A stretch of DNA of 11,892 nt from CAYRWM01 sp964428055 (GCA_964428055.1 CAYRWM010000045.1:1-11892); one strand, 5' to 3'; positions 1 to 6,815 are shown, counted from the stretch's first letter. Notes: generated by a model from the sequence alone, not told the origin. Numbers and translations are program-made.

Positions 1-62
1 TGTGAAACCATTTGTCTCTTTTATTTCACCTTACCCCAATCTTTAGTATAGAACCTTTATCT

Positions 63-90
63 CAGGCAGCCTCACGGCTGTCTTTTTTTT
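63..90 (+). terminator. Intrinsic terminator or attenuator before the adhesin gene
   Basis: The arm GGCAGCC (65-71), loop TCAC and arm GGCTGTC (76-82, one G-T pair) form a 7-bp hairpin followed directly by eight T. The ribosome binding site of the next gene starts only about five bases after the T-run, so no promoter fits between them. It either ends an upstream transcript or attenuates the adhesin mRNA. The first 60 bases hold only a weak -10-like TAGTAT/TATAGA near 44-52 with no convincing -35. Confidence 0.8.
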
Positions 91-106
91 GTTAAAAGGA
101 GGAAAC

Positions 107-3100
107 ATGGAAAGAAGAAAAAGCAATGTGAAGAAATGGACGGCGTTTGCGCTCGCACTGTTTATGGCGGTGGCCGCGCTGCCGTTCGCTGTCCCGGCTG
201 AGGCGGCCGGAGAGATAACGGTAGAGCATGTGAGGGACAGGGACAACCAGGTAAAGTATCTGGACGGAGGGACCACCAGCTGGTACACGGCCAACGGAAA
301 CATATCGTACTGTCTGGATCCGACGAAGAACGGTCTTTCGGATACCGTGACTACGGGAAGGATAATAGACAGATCGGGCAATGAGCTGATGTATAAGGCT
401 CTCTATTATCTCTACGGAGGACCGGGCTATGAGGAGAGTCTGTTCGATCCTTCCCTCGGAACCGACGACAGGTACGGCCTCACGCACGTTGTTGCGTCGT
501 ACATAGTCAACGGCGACGCTGCGTGGGACGCCATAGGCTTCGGTAAGGACATGGCACTTGCGATAGTCGAAGCATTGAGGTCCAGGGATATGCCGCCTAA
601 GGATTTTCAGGTCTTCTACTATAACGAGGGCCACGGGACTGTCCAGGCGTTCGCCGGCTGGAGGTACAACCCGGAAGGGTATTTAAGCATCGAAAAGGAA
701 TCGTCAGCCCCGGATATAACGGATAAAAACAGCTGCTATACCTTAAAAGGCGCCGAATACGGCGTATATGACGCTTCAGGCGCCCTTAAATGCACTTTAG
801 TTACGGACGAGGACGGAAAGACGGATGTGTCTCCGGAGCTCCTAAAAGGGGAATATACCGTCAGGGAAACGAAGGCTCCTTCGGGTTTTAAGCTTGACAG
901 TTCCGGAAAGGGCGTCACGGTCAGAGGCGGAGAAACCGAAAAGGTCAAGCTCACGGATGAGCCCGTATATGCCGAAGGCGGCGTCATCGGTACCAAGAAG
1001 GACTCCGAAACAGGGACTCCCCAGGGAGCGGGAACTCTCAAGGGCGCTGAGTTCGAGGTAAAGTTTTACGGCGGATATTATGAGAGCGTATCCTCTCTTC
1101 CGGCGGAATCCTTAAGGACATGGACCTTCAGAACTGACGCTGAAGGAGCTGTAAAGTACGACGATGCGTATAAAGTCTCCGGCGATGACCTTATAAAGCT
1201 AAACGGCAGGCCCGTGCTACCGCTTGGAACGCTGGCCATAAGGGAAACGAAAGCCCCGGAGGGCTACACTCTCAAAGGCGACACAAAGCTCGTAAAAGTA
1301 GCAGCAAAAGGCGATACGGCATCGTATGAACCTGCCGTATTTACCGACGACATAATAAGGGGCTCGGTATATATAGAAAAATGGGACGCCGAAACGAAGT
1401 CAGTCAGGCCCCAGGGAGCGGGCACTCTCAAAGGTGCTAAGGTCTCTCTTTATACGCAGAGTGATAACCCCGTCAGAATAGGCGGAAAAACATACTCAAA
1501 GGGGAGCCTCATCGGCGAATATGAGACCGATGAAAACGGCTCCGTGACGGTAAGTAACCTTCCGTACGGCAGATACCTTATAAAGGAAACGGAAGCGCCT
1601 GCCGGGTATCTTACGGAGGGAAATACGGAGAGGTATTTCAACATAGTCGGGACAGGCACGGCAAAGCCGGATCCCTTGAAGGACATGCCCAAAAGAGGAG
1701 ACCTTAAGGGCATAAAGACAGAGGACGGCACGGGAAGGAGGATGGGCGGCATTCCATTCATAATAAAGTCGCTGACGACAGGCGAGAGCCACATTATCTT
1801 AACGGATGAGAACGGACAGTTTTCGACCGAGAGTTCATGGAACTCGCACATGAGCAACACCAACAGAGGCGAGACCCCGGATGACGGCGTATGGTTCGGC
1901 GATATGAGTGCGGTGAGCGACTCAAGAGGCGCCCTTCCGTACGACAGCTATGAGGTAGAGGAATTAAGGTGCGATGCCAACATGGATAAAAAGCTCTTAA
2001 GCTTCACCGTTCAGATAAGGAAGAACGGCGTTACGGTGGACTTAGGAACCTTAACCAATGACTCGACTGAGATGCCTGAGATAGATTCAATGGCCTTGGG
2101 CGAAGGCGGGGAAAAGGATATATACGTATCGGACGCTGCCGTTATCCTGGACGAGGTAAGGTTCAGGGGCCTCACTCCCGGAGAAAAGTATACTCTTGTG
2201 ACTTCTCTGGCCGACACGGAGACGGGCGAGCTTATTGAGGGCGCTGGAACGGAAACGGTGTTCTCTCCCCGCTCTGGAGAGGGGAAAGTCACTCCCGAAG
2301 TCACGCTGAACGCTCTGGGGCTCGAAGGAAAGAGTGTGACCGTATTTGAAAGGCTCATTGAGGATGACCTGACGGTAGCCGTGCATGAGGATACAAACGA
2401 TGAGGACCAGACGGTTAAGTTCGTAAAGCCGTCCATAGGTACGGAAGCGAGATCTGAAGAGGGCGGACACGAGGCGTGCGTGGGCCTTGACGTGACGCTA
2501 ACCGATACCGTCACGTATTCAGGTCTTGATCCCGGAAGCGAATACACCTTAAAGGGCGTTCTGATGGACAAGGCAACGGGTGAACCCGTTAAAGAAGGGG
2601 ATAAGGATATAACGTCCGAAGTTAACTTTACGCCGGAAAGATCCGACGGAAAGACTGAAGTTAAGTTCACATTCAACGCGGTTCCGCTCATGGGTCGTGA
2701 GACCGTGGTGTTCGAGAGGCTGTATCTGGGCGGCCATGAGCTCTGCGCCCATGCGGATATAAAGGATAAGGGGCAGACGGTTCTTTTCAAAACTCCTTTT
2801 TTAGGTACGTCCGCCTCGTCCGGAGGGGAGAAGAAAGTACGTGCGTCGGAAAAGACCGTCATAGAGGATCAGGTAAGGTACAAGGATCTTAAATCCGGCG
2901 TGACGTACACCCTTCTGGGTACGCTCATGGATAAGGATACAGGAAAGCCCGTTAAAGTTAACGGAAAGGAAGTAACGGCCGAAAAGACGTTCACGGCTTC
3001 GGGCAGCGGCGGGACGGAGACGGTTGAATTCTCATTTAACTCCGTTCCCCTTATGGGAAAAAAGACAGTGGTCTTCGAGAGACTCTTTGAAAAGGACGTT

Positions 3101-3295
3101 TTAATAGCCTTCCATGAGGATATAGATGACGAAGGCCAGACGGTCGAATTTCTGAAAGAGGAAACGGATATGCCCATTATCGTCAAAACGGGCGACGATA
3201 CGGATATGCTGCCGTTCACCATCGCCGCTTCGGCTGCCGCTGCAGCCGTAGCGCTCGCGTTTATCTTAAGAAAGAAGGAGGAAAAGGATGCCTAA
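107..3295 (+). CDS. VaFE-repeat, thioester and Cna-B-domain surface adhesin, wall-anchored
   Basis: A secreted, sortase-anchored adhesin of 1062 residues. The ATG at 107 is chosen over an in-frame TTG at 89 because AAGGAGG (96-102) precedes it. A signal peptide (residues 1-34, cleavage near AEA-A) leads into a thioester-type domain, with candidate Cys69 (SYCLDP) and Gln180 (VQAFAG) as the crosslink pair. Cna-B/SpaA-like domains follow at about 191-288, 291-416, 419-528 and, more divergent, 530-650. The first three carry a Lys near the start and a Glu in KETxAPxGY-like motifs (Glu254, Glu380, Glu494), the usual isopeptide residues. Three VaFE/T-Q ester repeats come next (657-775, 776-897, 898-1017) with Gln768, Gln890 and Gln1011. 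The C-terminus has VKTGD (1026-1030), a hydrophobic helix (about 1036-1054) and a basic tail, resembling class-B-type sorting signals. No sortase gene is in the window. Proteins of this family are often carried on clostridial conjugative elements; a role in cell-cell or host contact is inferred. Confidence 0.93.
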   Translation: MERRKSNVKKWTAFALALFMAVAALPFAVPAEAAGEITVEHVRDRDNQVKYLDGGTTSWYTANGNISYCLDPTKNGLSDTVTTGRIIDRSGNELMYKALYYLYGGPGYEESLFDPSLGTDDRYGLTHVVASYIVNGDAAWDAIGFGKDMALAIVEALRSRDMPPKDFQVFYYNEGHGTVQAFAGWRYNPEGYLSIEKESSAPDITDKNSCYTLKGAEYGVYDASGALKCTLVTDEDGKTDVSPELLKGEYTVRETKAPSGFKLDSSGKGVTVRGGETEKVKLTDEPVYAEGGVIGTKKDSETGTPQGAGTLKGAEFEVKFYGGYYESVSSLPAESLRTWTFRTDAEGAVKYDDAYKVSGDDLIKLNGRPVLPLGTLAIRETKAPEGYTLKGDTKLVKVAAKGDTASYEPAVFTDDIIRGSVYIEKWDAETKSVRPQGAGTLKGAKVSLYTQSDNPVRIGGKTYSKGSLIGEYETDENGSVTVSNLPYGRYLIKETEAPAGYLTEGNTERYFNIVGTGTAKPDPLKDMPKRGDLKGIKTEDGTGRRMGGIPFIIKSLTTGESHIILTDENGQFSTESSWNSHMSNTNRGETPDDGVWFGDMSAVSDSRGALPYDSYEVEELRCDANMDKKLLSFTVQIRKNGVTVDLGTLTNDSTEMPEIDSMALGEGGEKDIYVSDAAVILDEVRFRGLTPGEKYTLVTSLADTETGELIEGAGTETVFSPRSGEGKVTPEVTLNALGLEGKSVTVFERLIEDDLTVAVHEDTNDEDQTVKFVKPSIGTEARSEEGGHEACVGLDVTLTDTVTYSGLDPGSEYTLKGVLMDKATGEPVKEGDKDITSEVNFTPERSDGKTEVKFTFNAVPLMGRETVVFERLYLGGHELCAHADIKDKGQTVLFKTPFLGTSASSGGEKKVRASEKTVIEDQVRYKDLKSGVTYTLLGTLMDKDTGKPVKVNGKEVTAEKTFTASGSGGTETVEFSFNSVPLMGKKTVVFERLFEKDVLIAFHEDIDDEGQTVEFLKEETDMPIIVKTGDDTDMLPFTIAASAAAAAVALAFILRKKEEKDA
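1019..1438 (+). repeat. Pair of 30-bp direct repeats inside the adhesin gene
   Basis: Copies at 1019-1048 and 1409-1438 match at 27 of 30 bases and lie in the same reading frame, both encoding PQGAGTLKGA near the N-terminal edge of consecutive Cna-B-like domains (residues 305-314 and 435-444). The high nucleotide identity suggests domain duplication or a site for recombination that would change domain number. Confidence 0.7.
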
Positions 3296-4016
3296 CAATA
3301 TAACGAACGTCATAAGATTCGACTGCAGCGAGGATAGGTTCAGGGAGATCGCTGAAGCCTTAAAAAGAGAAGGGAGCTACCTGGGTTCCGTTGATTTCAA
3401 CAAGCTCATTCCCATGCCTAAAGAGCTGGATATACCGTCCGGCTCTCTGGGGATCACCGGATACAGGATGTACAGGGAGTATCTGTCCGAAGCGGAGGAC
3501 GTTAAGGACCCCGCTCTTAAACAGAAGATATGGGAGAGCTATGAAAAAAGGTCCGAGGACGCTCCCGAAGCTCTTAAACTCGGCAGGCAGTACTATGAGA
3601 ATATAGATAAGTACGGGGCTCCGACGTGGTACGAATGGTGCTGCGACAACTGGGGCACCAAGTGGAATGCCTACGACTGCGAAAAGGCCGATCTGGCGAG
3701 AAAGGAACTCAGGTTCGAAACGGCATGGAGCGGTGTTCCGGCCATTATAAAGCGTATGTCCGAAAAGTTCCCGGAATCGGAGATAGACTACGCCTGGGCG
3801 GACGAGGATATAGGGAGGAACGTAGGACGCGTCATCTGCGCCGGCGGAAAGATAAAGGATATACAGGTTCCCGAGCAGGGCTCTAAAGAGGCCTATGAGA
3901 TGTCTGCGGATATAATAGGGTTCGACTTAAAGGACGCCGGGTTTGAGCTCACAGAGGACGGAAAGACCTACATATATACTGAAAGGGAGGATCTGTTCGA
4001 TCCTCCCGAAAGGTGA
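3288..4016 (+). CDS. Api92-like / DUF1281-type (YubB ferredoxin-like) protein
   Basis: A 242-residue soluble protein of a family common on plasmids and conjugative elements, of unknown biochemical role. Recognition rests on the N-terminus (MPNNITNVIRF, like the family's MPNxxxNxIxF start), a PMPKEL motif near residue 43, WYEWCCDNWGTKWNAYD (about 117-133) and a YAWADEDIGRNVG stretch near 168. These match the ferredoxin-like fold seen in Api92-like proteins. AAGGAGG at 3275-3281 lies inside the end of the adhesin gene, and the two reading frames overlap by 8 bases, so translation is probably coupled. It ends one base before the convergent minus-strand unit, and no terminator is visible in that junction. 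No signal peptide or membrane segment is seen. The family assignment is good; any function in transfer or element maintenance is inference. Confidence 0.85.
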   Translation: MPNNITNVIRFDCSEDRFREIAEALKREGSYLGSVDFNKLIPMPKELDIPSGSLGITGYRMYREYLSEAEDVKDPALKQKIWESYEKRSEDAPEALKLGRQYYENIDKYGAPTWYEWCCDNWGTKWNAYDCEKADLARKELRFETAWSGVPAIIKRMSEKFPESEIDYAWADEDIGRNVGRVICAGGKIKDIQVPEQGSKEAYEMSADIIGFDLKDAGFELTEDGKTYIYTEREDLFDPPER

Positions 4017-4017
4017 T

Positions 4018-4293
4018 TTATAAGTCCGATACTTTCTTTTCGACGAACCACCTTCCGGTGTCTGCCGACATGCAGGTCGAATGCTCGAAAAAGAGATAGG
4101 TCTCGCGGCCGTTTATGAGGACGGTGTATCTGTCCCCCTGGCCGCCGGCCTTGAGCGAGGCTGCGGGCTGCATGCCCGTCACCCTGTCTATTATGTATCT
4201 GGCGCCGTCTTCCCAGACTATCGCTCTCGGGATGGCGGTGCCGTTCTTTTTATGGTATACGATAACGTCGACGTATGCCCGTTCGAAGCCCAT
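4018..4293 (-). CDS. Conserved small protein of the SOS/dinB region, unknown function
   Basis: A 91-residue protein and the last gene of the minus-strand unit. AAGGGAGG overlaps the stop of the preceding LexA-like gene and lies a short distance before this ATG, so the two are co-transcribed. From memory of the family, similar small proteins with a central (I/V)DRVxxxxPAASLKAGGxGxRYT motif, a glycine-Arg-Glu-Thr-Tyr segment and a C-terminal RWFVE sit beside dinB/umuC genes in Firmicutes and their mobile elements. All these parts are visible here: IDRVTGMQPAASLKAGGQGDRYT (residues 35-57, written in two pieces in the literature of the family), NGRETYLFFE (61-70) and RWFVEKK (81-87). The predicted content is mostly beta strand. 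A role as an accessory to the translesion polymerase is guilt by association only. Confidence 0.72.
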   Translation of the reverse strand: MGFERAYVDVIVYHKKNGTAIPRAIVWEDGARYIIDRVTGMQPAASLKAGGQGDRYTVLINGRETYLFFEHSTCMSADTGRWFVEKKVSDL

Positions 4294-4305
4294 ATAGGCC
4301 CTCCC

Positions 4306-4518
4306 TTACAATATGACTATGGCGTGGCTCCTTCCTTCGTTTGTTTTAAGCCAGCCCTTTTCTTCGAGGGAATGTATGTGACGGCACACCGTCGATGCGG
4401 ACTTGAGGCCCACAGCTTCGGCGATCTCTCTCATGGAGGGAGAAAAGCCGTGCTCTTCCCTGTAAACCGATATACAGTCGTAAATGACTTTTTCCTTCTT
4501 CGTCATATCCCGTTTCAT
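4306..4518 (-). CDS. Free-standing LexA DNA-binding domain (no peptidase)
   Basis: The 70 residues align along their whole length with the N-terminal winged-helix domain of LexA: MTKKEKVIYDCI, then GFSPSMREIAEAVGL (helix 2), SASTVCRHIHSLEEKGWL (recognition helix and start of the wing) and the ending SHAIVIL, where Bacillus LexA has RAIEIL just before its hinge. Full LexA is about 200 residues with an S24 peptidase domain. Here a stop falls exactly at the domain boundary, and the next gene begins 12 bases later, so the peptidase is absent rather than frameshifted. It lies downstream of an S24 repressor gene in the same direction. It could act as a non-cleavable repressor, a competitor for operators, or an accessory DNA-binding partner. 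A second start at codon 5 (4506) is possible. The gene is preceded by an operator-like 20-bp repeat. Confidence 0.85.
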   Translation of the reverse strand: MKRDMTKKEKVIYDCISVYREEHGFSPSMREIAEAVGLKSASTVCRHIHSLEEKGWLKTNEGRSHAIVIL

Positions 4519-4567
4519 GTCCCTAAAACCCCCTTCCGGCGACTTTTTTACGCTTTAAGTCTACACC

Positions 4568-4593
4568 GGACAGGTGTCCCAAAATACAGACAC
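4568..4593 (-). promoter_or_regulatory. Operator-like inverted repeats upstream of the LexA-domain gene
   Basis: Bases 4574-4593 read GTGTCTGTATTTTGGGACAC on the minus strand, an inverted repeat GTGTC-N10-GACAC. A second perfect palindrome, GGACA-GG-TGTCC, overlaps it at 4568-4579. The site starts directly after the S24-repressor stop codon and lies 55 bases before the LexA-domain ATG. A site matching at 18 of 20 bases occurs at 10631-10650 in front of a small ORF. A TTGGGA -35-like hexamer lies inside the repeat, but no clear -10 follows. Confidence 0.5.
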
Positions 4594-5301
4594 TTATAAT
4601 GCTGGATATATGACTCTTCCGTATATGCGGCTGTCTTCCCGGTCAACCCTTATGGGAGCATAGGCGCTGTTGTGGGATATGAGGGAGACGCCGCCTTTGT
4701 CCTTCTTGTACTCCTTGACATATGCACATCCGTCGAGATAGAAGATGCCTATGTCGCCGGATTCAAGCTCATTCTGTCTTCTGACCCATACGACGTCGCC
4801 GTTTCTGAGTGTAGGCTCCATGCTGTCTCCTGCGACCCTTATGCCGAACGAGGCGCTTTCGGGTACTTCCGGGGGGACCGCTTTAAGCTCATATGAATCC
4901 GAATCCAGGAACTGTCCCGTGCCGGCCGATGCCGCTATATCGTATACGGGAAGGTATCTTAAGTTTTCCGGTATGTCTTCCGGCTCGGCGTGTACGGTAT
5001 AAAGACCGCTCGATATCAGAAGATCCCTGTATTCGTCGAGTTTCTGAAGGCCGGCTGCGTTGAGTCCCGTAAAGGAAGGGGACAGGCCCTTTTCGAATAC
5101 CGAATATGCGTCCCTTACCGAATATATCTCAAGGAGTCCCAAGAACTGCTGGATGTTCGGATTGTTGTATCCCTTTTCCCAGCGGCTCACCTGTGACTTT
5201 CCCGTCTTGATCCCGAGGCCGTTGAGTCTTACTGTGACGTCCTGCTGCCTTAGGCCGTGTGACTTTCTTAGTTCTTTAAGTATCTCTCCGTAGCTTTTCA
5301 T
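4594..5301 (-). CDS. XRE-family repressor with LexA-like S24 autoprotease domain
   Basis: A 235-residue phage-CI/LexA-type transcription repressor. Residues 4-62 form a helix-turn-helix of the XRE/Cro type (LRQQDVTVRLN, SQVSRWEKGYNNPN). Residues about 115-235 form an S24 peptidase fold: cleavage site Ala126-Gly127 (AASAG), catalytic Ser160 (GDSMEPTL) and Lys196 (AYVKEYKK). The spacing from cleavage site to Ser and from Ser to Lys is very close to that of LexA, so RecA-stimulated self-cleavage is expected. GGAGG (5309-5313, read on the minus strand) precedes the ATG. It is divergent from the translesion polymerase gene, and both promoters carry a shared inverted repeat, so it most likely represses itself and the polymerase until DNA damage. 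No phage genes are visible nearby, which favours an element-borne SOS regulator over a prophage repressor. Confidence 0.92.
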   Translation of the reverse strand: MKSYGEILKELRKSHGLRQQDVTVRLNGLGIKTGKSQVSRWEKGYNNPNIQQFLGLLEIYSVRDAYSVFEKGLSPSFTGLNAAGLQKLDEYRDLLISSGLYTVHAEPEDIPENLRYLPVYDIAASAGTGQFLDSDSYELKAVPPEVPESASFGIRVAGDSMEPTLRNGDVVWVRRQNELESGDIGIFYLDGCAYVKEYKKDKGGVSLISHNSAYAPIRVDREDSRIYGRVIYPAL

Positions 5302-5333
5302 AAAGATACCTCCAAGTATGGTCTTTCATAATG

Positions 5334-5362
5334 ATGATAACCCCTGAAACACAAAAAATCAA
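5334..5362 (-). promoter_or_regulatory. Promoter of the S24 repressor unit
   Basis: Read on the minus strand, TTGATT (5357-5362) and TATCAT (5334-5339) are separated by exactly 17 bases and match the sigma-A consensus at four and five of six positions. The -35 hexamer lies inside the left arm of the 12-bp inverted repeat, so a protein bound there would block it. Confidence 0.65.
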
Positions 5363-5402
5363 TAAAAAATCTCAAAATAGAACAAATGTATTATTGATTT
5401 TT
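5354..5402. promoter_or_regulatory. Divergent operator: perfect 12-bp inverted repeat
   Basis: AAAAATCAATAA (5354-5365) and TTATTGATTTTT (5391-5402) are exact reverse complements with a 25-bp spacer. Each arm includes the TTGATT -35 hexamer of one divergent promoter. A further AAAAAATC copy occurs at 5364-5371, 11 bases (one helical turn) from that at 5353-5360. The layout fits cooperative binding of a dimeric repressor, most simply the XRE-S24 protein encoded alongside. Confidence 0.6.
5380..5391 (+). promoter_or_regulatory. LexA-box-like site between the operator arms
   Basis: GAACAAATGTAT agrees with the Bacillus-type SOS box GAAC-RNRY-GTTY at 11 of 12 positions, with the mismatch in the right half-site. 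It lies in the spacer of the inverted repeat, directly before the polymerase -35 element. It could be bound by the chromosomal LexA or by the free-standing LexA domain encoded at 4306-4518. The context is AT-rich, so chance similarity is possible. Confidence 0.4.
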
Positions 5403-5423
5403 GTTTATTATCGGGATTAATAT
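5394..5423 (+). promoter_or_regulatory. Promoter of the dinB-type polymerase unit
   Basis: TTGATT (5394-5399) is followed after 17-18 bases by TTAATA/TAATAT (5417-5423), a moderate -10. The -35 is embedded in the right operator arm. The polymerase ribosome binding site follows about 18 bases further on. Confidence 0.45.
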
Positions 5424-5453
5424 ATGTATACAGCCATGAAAGGAGGGAATTAG

Positions 5454-6686
5454 ATGAGAGCGATACTTCACAGCGATCTTAACTGCTACTATGCAGCCGT
5501 GGAGATGATGCTGGACCCAAAACTTAAGGGAAGACCTGTAGCCGTGTGCGGCTCTACGGAAACGAGGCACGGCATTGTGCTCGCCAAGTCATACCCGGCC
5601 AAATATATGGGCGTCAAGACGGGTATGGCCAACTGGCAGGCTCTTCAGGTCTGTCCCGATCTCATAATAGTGCACCCTCACTATGACCAGTACATCAAAT
5701 ACTCGGGTCTCGTCCGTGACATATATTCCCGGTATACGGACCTCATCGAACCCTTCGGCATGGACGAGTGCTGGCTGGACGTCACCGGCAGCGGCACTCT
5801 GGGGACTCCCTTAGAGATAGCGGAAAAGATACGGAAGACCGTAAGGGAGGAGCTGGGTCTGACCGTCAGCATAGGGGTATCTTTTAACAAGATATTCGCC
5901 AAACTGGGGAGCGACATGAAAAAGCCCGATGCCGTAACATGCATAACACCGGAAGGGTTCCGTCAGCAGATATGGGATCTTCCGGCGTCGGATCTTATAG
6001 GCGTGGGTCCCGCCACAAAGCGTAAGCTTGCAATGCACTGCGTAAATACCATCGGAGAACTGGCTCAGGTCAGCGAAAGGGAGATAAGGTCATGGCTGGG
6101 CGTGAACGGAGTCCGGCTCATGAGATGCGCCAACGGTCTGGACGATTCGAGGGTGGCCCCGGACGGATACGTCCCGCCTGCGAAATCTGTCGGACACGGC
6201 ATAACCTGCACGAAGGATCTTTTAAGCGAAGACCATGTGAGGAGCGTTCTTCTGACCCTTTCCCCGAGAGTATCGGAAAAGCTTAGAAAACTCAGGCTAC
6301 TGGCGACAGGTGTAGTGCTCGCCGTGCGTGACTCGGACCTTTTGTATAGGGAGTATATGGCAAGGCTTAAGTTTCCAACTAGGAGCTGGCATGACCTGAC
6401 GGCAGCGGCCATGGATATGTTCCGGGCAAGATACAGCTGGGAAAAGAACATACGGTCCGTGACTATCCGGGCAGTGGACCTTATCCCTGAAAAAGCCGGA
6501 TTCATGACGGATCTTTTCGGGGAGTATAAGAGAAGAGAAAAAACAGAGACTATTGAACAGGCCGTCGACGGGATCCGGAGACGGTACGGGGATACGGCTG
6601 TCGTTTCGGCGGCGGCCATGACGGCGAGAGCGGACAGGGACCGGGCGAGAGAACAGCTCCGGATGCCGTCCGTCATGTACAGATGA
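5454..6686 (+). CDS. Y-family translesion DNA polymerase (DinB/UmuC type)
   Basis: A 410-residue error-prone DNA polymerase for bypass of damaged template. Catalytic residues are Asp8 (HSDLNCYYAAVE), Asp104 and Glu105 (FGMDECWLDVTG), with Tyr13 in the steric-gate position. The fingers motif (GIVLAKSYPAKYMGVKTGMA) and the palm motif SIGVSFNKIFAKLGSDMKKPD are intact, followed by helix-hairpin-helix elements (VGPATKRKL, LGVNGVRL) and a little-finger domain. A degenerate clamp-binding-like DLF occurs near 360 before the conserved KRREKTETIEQAVDGIRRRYG region. AGGAGG (5441-5446) supports the ATG. The length is full. It heads a unit with two small genes and is divergent from an S24 repressor, a normal SOS arrangement. 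Whether it is Pol IV-like or UmuC-like cannot be settled from sequence reading; no UmuD partner is present, but the repressor itself has a UmuD-like S24 domain. Confidence 0.95.
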   Translation: MRAILHSDLNCYYAAVEMMLDPKLKGRPVAVCGSTETRHGIVLAKSYPAKYMGVKTGMANWQALQVCPDLIIVHPHYDQYIKYSGLVRDIYSRYTDLIEPFGMDECWLDVTGSGTLGTPLEIAEKIRKTVREELGLTVSIGVSFNKIFAKLGSDMKKPDAVTCITPEGFRQQIWDLPASDLIGVGPATKRKLAMHCVNTIGELAQVSEREIRSWLGVNGVRLMRCANGLDDSRVAPDGYVPPAKSVGHGITCTKDLLSEDHVRSVLLTLSPRVSEKLRKLRLLATGVVLAVRDSDLLYREYMARLKFPTRSWHDLTAAAMDMFRARYSWEKNIRSVTIRAVDLIPEKAGFMTDLFGEYKRREKTETIEQAVDGIRRRYGDTAVVSAAAMTARADRDRAREQLRMPSVMYR

Positions 6687-6698
6687 GGAGGGATCATT

Positions 6699-6815
6699 AT
6701 GTATCCGGTAAACGTTACAGCCGGCTATATGTGCCGGGTCAGGGAACTCGAGAGGAGATATTACTATATGCGGGGCAAAAAGGTATCGGCCTCTGCGGGC
6801 GATGAAGACGGCTGA
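6699..6815 (+). CDS. 38-residue peptide downstream of the polymerase
   Basis: This small gene has a strong ribosome binding site (GAGGAGGGA, 6685-6693) just after the polymerase stop, 12 bases between the two genes, and a stop that shares its last base with the ATG of the next gene (TGATG). The peptide is basic and tyrosine-rich in the centre (VRELERRYYYMRGKK) and ends acidic (DEDG). No family is recognised. The spacing and coupling make it a likely real gene. Any role in the polymerase unit is inferred from position. Confidence 0.6.
   Translation: MYPVNVTAGYMCRVRELERRYYYMRGKKVSASAGDEDG

Noticed and set aside
89..106. In-frame TTG start six codons before the adhesin ATG
   Set aside because: It would place the start inside the terminator T-run and translate the ribosome binding site; the ATG at 107 is well placed behind AAGGAGG.
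2011..2862. Long minus-strand open frame (283 codons) opposite the VaFE repeats
   Set aside because: It lies entirely antisense to a clearly recognisable gene, is Ser/Pro/Val-rich with no motif, and has no ribosome binding site.
4081..4599. Plus-strand open frame of 172 codons across the LexA-domain region
   Set aside because: It runs antisense to two recognised genes and the operator, and has no family features.
6065..6697. Minus-strand open frame opposite the polymerase C-terminus
   Set aside because: Antisense shadow of the Y-family polymerase with no recognisable domain.
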